From: Planctomycetia bacterium
GTDB lineage: Bacteria > Planctomycetota > Planctomycetia > Pirellulales > JACPPG01
NCBI GenBank assembly: GCA_016191115.1
Contig: JACPPG010000011.1
Location: 100,044-164,043 of the forward strand
Length of the DNA: 64,000 nucleotides
Direction: 5' to 3'
Part shown: positions 26,963 to 33,896 of the stretch, piece after piece
How positions within the stretch are numbered: position 1 is the first letter of the stretch
Layout: each line of letters starts with the position of its first letter
Translations under genes and position numbers: made by a program
The notes under the pieces: model-generated
What the model saw: the letters and a program-made list of their open reading frames with translations, nothing else
Databases searched by the model: none
What the model was told of the DNA's origin: nothing

Positions 26963-28342
26963 ATGACTCCTAGCGCTTCGGTAGGAAGCCTGGCTCCCGA
27001 TTTCCGGTTTCCGTCGACCGCGCCTTCCGGCTCTAGCGCGCTGGCGGACTATCGAGGGCGGTGGCTGGTGCTGATCTTCTATCCGCGCGATTTTTCGCTC
27101 GTCTGCCCGACCGAGCTATTGGCCATCGGTGCGCGGATCGAGGAATTCCACGGGCAAGGGTGCGACGTGCTGGGCGTGAGCGCCGACTCGCTCGAATCGC
27201 ACCGCCGCTGGATCGCCACGCCGCGGGCCCAAGGGGGTTTAAGCGGCCTCGGTTTCCCGCTCGCCAGCGACACCGACGGCGCGGCCTGCCGGGCCTACGG
27301 CGTTTTCCTGGAGACGCAGCACGTGGCCCTGCGGGGCCTGTTCATCATCGACGCCAACGGCGTCCTGCAATACCAGGTCGTTCACAATCTGAGCGTCGGC
27401 CGCCGCACCGACGAAGTGTTGCGCGTGCTGGCGGCGCTGCAGACGGGCGGGCTGTGCGCCGAGAACTGGAGCCCCGGCGACAAAACGCTGGAAAAGCCGC
27501 GCACCATCGCCGCCGGCAGCGTCGTCTCGCATTACCGCGTCGAGGCGGAGATCGGCAGCGGGTCGTTCGCCTCGGTGTTTCGCGCCCGCGACACCACGCT
27601 GCACCGCACCGTGGCGCTCAAGGTGTTGAAGGCCGACAGCCCGGCCACGATCACCGCCGTTCTGGCCGAGGCCCGCTCGGCCGCCGCGCTCAACCATCCC
27701 AACGTGTGCACGGTCTACAGCGTCGACGACAGCGAGGGCGTGCCCGTGATCGCCATGGAGTACCTGGCCGGCCGGCCGCTGCGGGCGATGATCGAGCAAG
27801 GGACGCTGGCCATCGACGAAGCCGTGCGGATCGCGCAACAGGTCGCCGCCGGCATGGCCGCGGCGCACGCTGTCGGCATCGTTCACGGCGACCTGAAGCC
27901 GGCCAATGTGTTCGTCACCGACCAGCAGGTGGCGAAGATCCTGGACTTCGGCCTCGCCCGGCGCGAGCTGCACACGACGGCGCCCGACGATACCACGGAG
28001 CTGGTGGGCATGGGCTCGGGCAGCGTGGCCGGGACGCCGGGCTACATGTCGCCCGAACAGGCCAGCGGCGAGCAGGCCACGGCCGCGAGCGACGTGTTCT
28101 CGTTTGCCGCCACGCTCTTCGAGATGGCGACCGGCCGCCGGGCGTTCGACGGCGACAACGTCCTGCAGACCTTGAACCGCATCCGCGGCGTCGACGCCGC
28201 CGAGCTGGCCGGGCAGGCGCCCGAGCCCTTTGCGCCGATCCTGCACCGGGCGCTCGTGCGCGATCCGCACCGCCGCACGCTGTCGATGCGGGAGATCGCC
28301 GACGAGCTATCGAATTGGACGGCCCGCGCGGCCGTGACGTGA
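26963..28342 (+). CDS. Peroxiredoxin-Ser/Thr protein kinase fusion
   Basis: A 459-residue two-domain protein. Residues 1-180 are a 2-Cys AhpC/Prx1-type peroxiredoxin: peroxidatic Cys48 in PRDFSLVCPTE (P-x3-S-x2-C) and a resolving-type Cys165 in GLCAENWSPGDKTL. Residues about 190-450 are a complete Hanks-type kinase: glycine loop GSGSFASV (198-205), VALK Lys220, alpha-C Glu236 in AEARSAAALNHPN, catalytic HGDLKPAN (Asp310, with HGD instead of HRD), DFG at 328-330, and GTPGYMSPEQ closing the activation loop. No transmembrane segment is seen, so both parts should be cytoplasmic. An obvious model is a peroxide-sensing kinase. The reading frame is continuous across the junction. Neighbours give no pathway clue. 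Confidence 0.93.
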   Translation: MTPSASVGSLAPDFRFPSTAPSGSSALADYRGRWLVLIFYPRDFSLVCPTELLAIGARIEEFHGQGCDVLGVSADSLESHRRWIATPRAQGGLSGLGFPLASDTDGAACRAYGVFLETQHVALRGLFIIDANGVLQYQVVHNLSVGRRTDEVLRVLAALQTGGLCAENWSPGDKTLEKPRTIAAGSVVSHYRVEAEIGSGSFASVFRARDTTLHRTVALKVLKADSPATITAVLAEARSAAALNHPNVCTVYSVDDSEGVPVIAMEYLAGRPLRAMIEQGTLAIDEAVRIAQQVAAGMAAAHAVGIVHGDLKPANVFVTDQQVAKILDFGLARRELHTTAPDDTTELVGMGSGSVAGTPGYMSPEQASGEQATAASDVFSFAATLFEMATGRRAFDGDNVLQTLNRIRGVDAAELAGQAPEPFAPILHRALVRDPHRRTLSMREIADELSNWTARAAVT

Positions 28343-28372
28343 GGAACCCTGCGAACGTATTGATTTCGCCGT

Positions 28373-28867
28373 ATGACCAGCACGCTGCACAAGCCCCGAG
28401 TCCGCGAGGCCACGATCGACGACGTGCGGACGATCGTCGAGTTCAATCGCCTCTTGGCGCTGGAGAGCGAGAACAAAACGCTCGACCCGGCGGTGCTCAC
28501 CCTGGGGGTCGAGCAGGCGCTGGCGCAGCCGGCTTTGTGCCGGTATTTCGTCGCCGAATTGGGCACCGAGGTCGTGGGTCAGACGATGATCACGTACGAG
28601 TGGAGCGATTGGCGCAACGGCGTCATCTGGTGGATTCAGAGCGTGTACGTCGCTCCGCGCCATCGCGGCGGCGGAGTGTTTCGCGCCCTGCACGAGCACA
28701 TCCGCACGCTGGCTCACGCCATGCCGAACGTGCGGGCGCTGCGCTTGTACGTCGAGCAAGAGAATCACGCGGCGATCGCCACCTATCGCCGGATGGGACT
28801 GGCGCCGACCGGACACTTGCTGTACGAGCACGACTGGTCGGAATGCGTGCGCGAGGCGGGCTCGTAG
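28373..28867 (+). CDS. GNAT family N-acetyltransferase
   Basis: A 164-residue GNAT protein. The acetyl-CoA binding region is seen in VYVAPRHRGGGVFRALHEHI (motif A, with R-x-x-G-G-G-V) followed by LRLYVEQENHAAIATYRRMG and the end LLYEHDW. It probably acetylates an amine on a small molecule or protein. It starts 30 bp after the peroxiredoxin-kinase gene in the same direction and may be cotranscribed with it. The TAG stop is part of a TAGGGTGC repeat arm. Confidence 0.9.
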   Translation: MTSTLHKPRVREATIDDVRTIVEFNRLLALESENKTLDPAVLTLGVEQALAQPALCRYFVAELGTEVVGQTMITYEWSDWRNGVIWWIQSVYVAPRHRGGGVFRALHEHIRTLAHAMPNVRALRLYVEQENHAAIATYRRMGLAPTGHLLYEHDWSECVREAGS

Positions 28868-28938
28868 GGTGCACTGCGTGCACCGCGTGTCTTGCGACGA
28901 TGCGTTGGTGCAGGATCGCTGCTCGCGGAGCACCCTAC
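28864..28938. repeat. TAGGGTGC inverted repeat between convergent genes
   Basis: The left arm (GTAGGGTGCACTGCGTGCACC, from 28864) and right arm (GCTCGCGGAGCACCCTAC, ending 28938) can pair imperfectly. The left arm contains the stop codon of the GNAT gene. It lies between convergent GNAT and NUDIX genes, so it could terminate both transcripts. It is related to 41571-41652. Confidence 0.65.
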
Positions 28939-28943
28939 GCGGT

Positions 28944-29492
28944 TCAGGCCCGCGCGTGTTCGGCGAAATAGAGGCCCGCGTAGACCTTTGGGTCGACCAG
29001 GACGCCGTGGCGTTCGCGCTCCTGCAGCCACGCGGCTGCTTCCACAAGCGGCACGGCGTGGACCGTGATCTCTTCGCGATGGACGCCGCCGCCGTCGCCC
29101 ACGCGCGACAGGCCGGTCGCCAAGACGAACGTCGCCACTTCCGAGCTCATGCCGGCCGACGGCGGGCCGCTCGTGAGCCGGTGGAACGCGATGGCGTCGT
29201 AGCCGGTTTCCTCGACAAGCTCGCGCCGCGCGGCCGCCTCGATCGATTCGCCCTCGTCGCCGGCCGAATCGCCCACGAGCCCGGCCGGCAATTCGATGAC
29301 GCGTTGGCCCACGGGGATGCGATATTGCTCGACGAGCAGCAGGCAATCGTCAGCGGTCACAGCGACGATCACGGCGGCGCCGGTCGTGTTGATGCGATGG
29401 GCATACTCCCAATGCCCCTCGCGCACCAGCTCGACGAAGCGGCCCACGGCGAGCGATTCGCGCCGGGGGCGATTGGCGTGTTCGGGCATCAT
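28944..29492 (-). CDS. NUDIX hydrolase, ADP-ribose pyrophosphatase-like
   Basis: A 182-residue NUDIX protein. I chose the ATG at 29492 (ATGATG pair, MMPEHANRP); the longer frame would overlap the DoxX gene. The phrase LLLVEQYRIPVGQRVIELPA followed by EAAARRELVEETGYDA is the NUDIX box context of ADP-sugar pyrophosphatases, with the REL-x-EE-x-G core intact. It probably hydrolyses ADP-ribose or a related nucleoside diphosphate derivative to two monophosphates using Mg2+. It lies just after the DoxX gene in the same direction. Confidence 0.9.
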   Translation of the reverse strand: MMPEHANRPRRESLAVGRFVELVREGHWEYAHRINTTGAAVIVAVTADDCLLLVEQYRIPVGQRVIELPAGLVGDSAGDEGESIEAAARRELVEETGYDAIAFHRLTSGPPSAGMSSEVATFVLATGLSRVGDGGGVHREEITVHAVPLVEAAAWLQERERHGVLVDPKVYAGLYFAEHARA

Positions 29493-29524
29493 TAAGCACT
29501 CTCGGTCTGTTCGACGCTGGTCGG

Positions 29525-29944
29525 TCACGTCTTGATCGTGGCCCGTTCGTCCAGGCTCCACGGCCCCGCGCCGCGGGCGAGGATTGTGAGCAGCCCGCCG
29601 CCGATGGCCACGTTCTTGAGGAAGAGAATCATCTGCAGTTGCTTTGCCTGCGGGTCTTCGAGCTTCCAGAAATCGTGGAAGATCAGCGAAGCCGGGATAA
29701 GGAACACTACGAGCGCCAGCGCGCCGATGCGTGCCTTAAAGCCGGCTGCAAGCGACAGTCCGCCGGCGATCTCAAAAAGAATCGCGCCCGCCAGAAACAA
29801 CGGCACGGCCACCATGCCTTCGCTTTCCATAAATCCCGCAGTGCCACTCCAATTCCCAATTTTGTTGAGACCGCTCAAGATGAAGATCAGCCCCAAGAGA
29901 ATCCGTCCCGCCAGGTTGATCGGCCCTTCATAGGCAGCGTTCAT
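29525..29944 (-). CDS. DoxX family membrane protein
   Basis: A 139-residue protein with four predicted membrane segments and the DoxX-family opening GRILLGLIFILSGLNKIGNW. The segment FLAGAILFEIAGGLSLAAGF and the ending FLKNVAIGGGLLTILARGAG are also typical. The family sits in the cytoplasmic membrane; reported roles concern respiration and redox homeostasis, and the precise function is unknown. It is followed by the NUDIX gene with 32 bp between them, so they may be cotranscribed. Confidence 0.92.
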   Translation of the reverse strand: MNAAYEGPINLAGRILLGLIFILSGLNKIGNWSGTAGFMESEGMVAVPLFLAGAILFEIAGGLSLAAGFKARIGALALVVFLIPASLIFHDFWKLEDPQAKQLQMILFLKNVAIGGGLLTILARGAGPWSLDERATIKT

Positions 29945-30010
29945 CAGGCACCTCCGGTGTGGAATTTGGGATCTGAAGGTTGAGACTATCTGAGATTCCA
30001 GAACCTTCGA

Positions 30011-32014
30011 TTATCGCGCATCGAGCCCCTTCACGTACGCCCGCAGCTCCGCCAGCTCGCGCTCGTAGCCGCCGGAAAGAATGGGGAAGCGGCACCAGGT
30101 TTTCGGGTCGAGGTTCTCATCGTCCAGGTGGAACGACGGGGCGTACCGCTCGCGCTTCCACTGGTTGCGGCACCACAGGCGGAAGAACCGTTCGACCCAC
30201 TCGCCGAGCTGCACGGCCGCGTACCGCGGGAAGCGCGGCTGCATCTGTTGGAAGACCTCGAGTGGCGTCAGCTTGTCGCGGATTGCCGCCCGCTCGATCG
30301 CGTCCAAGAGCTCATACGGCATGAGGTCGGCCTCGTCGGTCTGGCCGGCCGCGGCCGGGCGGAGTTCGGCGGTGGGCGCCTGGCAATTGACGGCCGCGAG
30401 CGCCGGGATCGGATGCCCGCCCGCCGGTCCTTCCTTCTGGAGCCACGCGAGCCACTCGCGCAAATAGGCCTTGTCGATGCCGGCAATGGGGCTCAGGCCG
30501 CCGCTGGTGTCGCCGTCCATCGTGGCGTAGCCGACCGCGGCTTCCGACCGGTTGCTCGTCGACAGCAGTAGCGCTGAATGCAAGTTGGCCAGCATCCACA
30601 CGCCGGGCGCCCGGGCGCGAGCCTGAATGTTCTGTAGCGCCAGATCGTCGCGCCCCCAGGTGAGCTCCCGCCCCACGGCCCGCGACACGATGCGGATGTA
30701 CTCCTCGACCAGGTTTTCGACGTCGAACTCATAAAACTGGGCACCGATGGCGCGGGCCACGCCGGCGGCCGCGTCGCGCGTCGTCTGCGAACTATTCTTG
30801 GTCGACTGGTACACGCACGTCAGCAGGCGATTGACCAGGTCGGCCGCGGTGCGCGCCTCGTCGAGCCCGGCAACGTGGCCAAGCTTCTTGGCAAAGCCGT
30901 CGATTCCCAGCTCGCCGACGCCCAATTCGACCATGATCGCCACCAGGCAGGCCACGGCCGAGGAATCGGCGCCGCCGCTGGCCGACACCACGAAGCCATT
31001 CGACCGGCTTTTCCGCAGGTAATCGAAGAGTGCCAGCCCGACCGCGCGGGCAAACTCCTCGGCCTTCACGTGCGGTCCGCTCTCCCACGGCGCAAGCTGC
31101 ACGCTGCTGGCCGCCGGCTGGAGGCGCGGGAATTCAAACGGCGCCTCGATCGCCGCGGCCTCGGCTGCCGTGTCCATTCGTGGCTCGAAGCTGCCCATCC
31201 GTGCTTGCTGCATCCGCGTGGCGTCGATGTCGATGATCGCGGTGGTCAAGTGCCAGTCGGCATAGGAGAATCGCGGGCCCACGGCCACGAGCTTGCCGGC
31301 CGAAGCCACGAGCGCGCCGCCGTCGTAGATCGCCCGGCCGGCCTCGTTCCCCAGCAGGTTGGCATACACGTAACTGACGCCGAACGCCCGCGATCCTTCG
31401 AGCACGAAGCGGTGCCGCAGCTCGGTCTTGCCAAACGCGAAGTGGCTGGCGCTGGGGTTCAGGATGACGTCGACGCCGCGCCGCGCCAGGTCCGCGCCCG
31501 GGCGGTTGGCGACCCAGGCGTCCTCGCAGATTTCAAAACCGATCTTCACGCCGCCAGTGTCGAAGTGCAGGTCGCCCAGCGGGTAGTCGCGCCCGGCGAG
31601 GTCGAGCTCGCCACGCCGGCCAGCCGGCCACGGCTTGAACCAGCGGGGCTCGTAGTGAATGCCGTCCCCGGCGAGGAACCGCTTGCCGACGAAGCCCAGG
31701 ATGCGACCGTCCGCCACCAGGCAGGCGGTGTTGAACAAGGCGTGCTGATACTCGATCGGCAGGCCCAACGACACGATGAGCCCACGCGCTTGCGGGACAA
31801 TCTCCAGCAGGACCTCTCGCGCCATCCGCTGCAAGCCGGGCGACTGGAACGCGTCCTCGCAGCCGTAGCCGGTGATGCACAACTCAGGCAGGCAGAGGAT
31901 TGAGACGCCGTCATCCTGCGCGGCGCGGATCGCCGCCAGAATGTGGGCTAGATTGCCGTTCCAATCGAGCGGCGTCTGATTGAGGACGGCGGCGGATACA
32001 CGGACGAGCTTCAT
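30011..32014 (-). CDS. nadE: Glutamine-dependent NAD+ synthetase
   Basis: A 667-residue two-domain enzyme of NAD biosynthesis: it amidates deamido-NAD with glutamine as nitrogen donor and uses ATP. The N-terminal nitrilase-type glutaminase has Glu44 (CLPELCITGYGCEDAF) and the nucleophile Cys163 (GFEICEDAW). The C-terminal synthetase has the ATP pyrophosphatase loop SASGGADSSA (about 343-352) and the downstream TSNRSEAAVGYATMDGDTSG block that binds ATP and deamido-NAD. I chose the ATG at 32014 because it starts MKLVRVSAAVLNQTPLDW in register with the family; the frame upstream is Arg/Ser-rich and not conserved. Length is in the usual range for the long, glutamine-dependent form. Confidence 0.95.
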   Translation of the reverse strand: MKLVRVSAAVLNQTPLDWNGNLAHILAAIRAAQDDGVSILCLPELCITGYGCEDAFQSPGLQRMAREVLLEIVPQARGLIVSLGLPIEYQHALFNTACLVADGRILGFVGKRFLAGDGIHYEPRWFKPWPAGRRGELDLAGRDYPLGDLHFDTGGVKIGFEICEDAWVANRPGADLARRGVDVILNPSASHFAFGKTELRHRFVLEGSRAFGVSYVYANLLGNEAGRAIYDGGALVASAGKLVAVGPRFSYADWHLTTAIIDIDATRMQQARMGSFEPRMDTAAEAAAIEAPFEFPRLQPAASSVQLAPWESGPHVKAEEFARAVGLALFDYLRKSRSNGFVVSASGGADSSAVACLVAIMVELGVGELGIDGFAKKLGHVAGLDEARTAADLVNRLLTCVYQSTKNSSQTTRDAAAGVARAIGAQFYEFDVENLVEEYIRIVSRAVGRELTWGRDDLALQNIQARARAPGVWMLANLHSALLLSTSNRSEAAVGYATMDGDTSGGLSPIAGIDKAYLREWLAWLQKEGPAGGHPIPALAAVNCQAPTAELRPAAAGQTDEADLMPYELLDAIERAAIRDKLTPLEVFQQMQPRFPRYAAVQLGEWVERFFRLWCRNQWKRERYAPSFHLDDENLDPKTWCRFPILSGGYERELAELRAYVKGLDAR

Positions 32015-32293
32015 GAGGAGACTCTCGGCACACCATGCAGGCCGGCTTCTACCAGCGCGACGCGCGAGCGAAGGACTCGTTTGGTCCCTCGCCGCCGCTT
32101 CGGGCTCGTGCGGCGGTACGTTGCAACGCGGTTTCACGCCCACCCTGCGTTACTATCGTTCGCCGAGCGAAGGGATTGTCAAGGCGGCTCGCGTGCCGCG
32201 CGGCGGATGGCAACCTGTGCGGGAGGAAGCGGCTCGGCAGTGGCCTCGCCCAGCCTCGCCCTCCCGAGCGCGGGGTGTCGCCGCGAACGCGCG

Positions 32294-33097
32294 TCATTCT
32301 CCCAGCGACTGGCGAAGGCGTTCCAGGGCGGCGGTGTTGCTCTCGGTATGCGCCGCAAGCTCGCTCAAGTCGGCGCGCAGTTGGGCGAGGCTGGCGCGGA
32401 GCTCGTCCAGCTCGCGGCGGACAGAGGCGGCTTGCTGATCGGTCACCCCTCCGCCGGCCACCGGTGCCGTGTGCGGCGTCGGACGTGGCGCGAAGCTTTC
32501 GGCCCGGGTCTCCGCGCTGCCCGGCCCGTGCGACGATCCTCCGCCGTGCTCGCGGCGGGTCCGTTCCATCTCCTCGGGCAGGTACAGCGTATGGGTAAGG
32601 ACGCGGCCGCGCCCTTCGGGCGATAACGCTTCGACCAGGCCCTTGGCCATCAGGGATTCGACCACAGGCCGCAGGGCCGTCAGATCGGGGATGGGGTCCA
32701 TGCGCGCCGCACGGCCGCGCAGCTCTCCCTCGGTCTGCGCGCCCCGCAGGAGCAGCTCGGCCATCACGGCCAGCTCGAGCTTCTCGACGCCCAGCCACTC
32801 GTACATGTAGTGGCGGTATTTTTCCACGCGGCCGCCGGCCTGCACCGCCGCCACCGCCCCCAGCGCACGCAGCCGGTCGAGCGATTGTTCCACGTCCTCC
32901 GCTTCAAGCTGCGTGACGGGATACCGATTGTTTTTCTGGTTGCAGCCGGTCACCAGGGCGTTGAGCGACAGAGGATACGCATCGGGCGTGGTCTTCGCCT
33001 TCTCGACTAGCACGCCGAGCACCCGACGATCGACCGCCGAAACGGGCTGCCAGCGCGGCGCGATTGCGGCCGGCGTCGTGGGGGATTCGCTGCTCAT
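32294..33097 (-). CDS. YceH/DUF480 family winged-helix protein
   Basis: A 267-residue protein of the DUF480 (E. coli YceH) family, which folds as two winged-helix domains. Typical phrases are RRVLGVLVEKAKTTPDAYPL, SLNALVTGCNQKNNRYPV and MAELLLRGAQTEGELRGRA. The segment after about residue 185 is a low-complexity linker followed by a C-terminal heptad-like helix (VRRELDELRASLAQLRADL), as in other family members. Function unknown; DNA binding is likely from the fold. The start at 33097 is the first ATG that begins the conserved region. Confidence 0.93.
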   Translation of the reverse strand: MSSESPTTPAAIAPRWQPVSAVDRRVLGVLVEKAKTTPDAYPLSLNALVTGCNQKNNRYPVTQLEAEDVEQSLDRLRALGAVAAVQAGGRVEKYRHYMYEWLGVEKLELAVMAELLLRGAQTEGELRGRAARMDPIPDLTALRPVVESLMAKGLVEALSPEGRGRVLTHTLYLPEEMERTRREHGGGSSHGPGSAETRAESFAPRPTPHTAPVAGGGVTDQQAASVRRELDELRASLAQLRADLSELAAHTESNTAALERLRQSLGE

Positions 33098-33292
33098 GGA
33101 AGTATCATCAATCGGGAATGGTGGGCGGTGCGGCAATGGCGTCCAGTTATGCCACGAACGCCTGTCGCCGTCCAGCCGCGTCCGCGATCGGCGAAGATGC
33201 GCCGGCACTGTTCACCGTGGCCGTCAGAGGTTAGCCTCTTGGGGTTGGCCTTCGATCCATCGTTCGCCCAGACCTCGCGAGGAAAACAAGCC

Positions 33293-33733
33293 ATGACAAA
33301 AAAGACGATTGCCGTGATGCTTTTTGTGTCGGCCGCCGTGGGCCTGTCGTACGCCTGGCGCGTGGCCGTGGCCGCCGAAGACAAGCCCGCCGCGGGCAAG
33401 CTACTGGCGCACAACGTCTATTTCACGCTCAACGACGCAACGCCCGAGGCCAGGCAGAAGCTGGTAGACGCCTGCAAGAAATACCTGTCGCACCACAAAG
33501 GCACCGTGTTCTTCGCTTGCGGAACGCTGTGCGATGAGATCAAGGGCAACTTCAACGACCGCGACTACGACGTGGCGCTGGTGATGGTGTTCGCCGACCG
33601 CGCGGCGCTCGCCAACTATGCCCGCAGCGCCGACCATCAGACGTTCATCGCCGAGGTGAGCGGCAGCCTGAAGGGCGTGCGGATCTTCGACGCCGACGTC
33701 GAGCGGGTCGCGTCGAGCGACGCGCCCAAGTGA
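33293..33733 (+). CDS. Exported Dabb (stress-responsive A/B barrel) domain protein
   Basis: A 146-residue protein with a signal peptide (MLFVSAAVGLSYAWRVAVAAE) and one ferredoxin-like Dabb domain: LLAHNVYFTLNDATPEARQ, KLVDACKKYLSHHKGTVFF, DYDVALVMVFADRAALANYA, HQTFIAEVSG. The ATG at 33293 follows GAGGAAAACAAGCC. Dabb domains act as small dimeric barrels, some as cyclases or oxygenases; exported copies are common in planctomycetes and their role is unknown. The gene is convergent with the glycosyltransferase gene across a strong inverted repeat. Confidence 0.9.
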   Translation: MTKKTIAVMLFVSAAVGLSYAWRVAVAAEDKPAAGKLLAHNVYFTLNDATPEARQKLVDACKKYLSHHKGTVFFACGTLCDEIKGNFNDRDYDVALVMVFADRAALANYARSADHQTFIAEVSGSLKGVRIFDADVERVASSDAPK

Positions 33734-33760
33734 CGCCGCCGGCGGCGGCCGACAAGCAAG

Positions 33761-33857
33761 GCGTCCGGGAGGGCGAGGCTCCCGCCGCGCCGCTGCGCGA
33801 CGGACACTCGTACACTCAGGCGATACGGCTCGGCGGGAGCCTCGCCCTCCCGGACGC
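33761..33857. repeat. 27-bp perfect inverted repeat between convergent genes
   Basis: Arms of 27 bases (33761-33787, beginning GCGTCCGGGAGGGCGAGGCT, and 33831-33857) are exact reverse complements and enclose a 43-base loop. They lie between the convergent Dabb and glycosyltransferase genes, a good position for a bidirectional terminator. The GGGAGCCTCGCCCTCCCGG core resembles a dispersed repeat type of planctomycetes. Confidence 0.8.
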
Positions 33858-33896
33858 GCCATCTTGACTGTCAATCTGATCGCACTCCGCGGCGCG

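Noticed and set aside
27061..28971. 636-codon frame overlapping the peroxiredoxin-kinase gene in another plus frame
   Set aside because: Its product is Arg/Gly/Pro-rich without motifs, while the other frame has all catalytic residues of two enzyme families.
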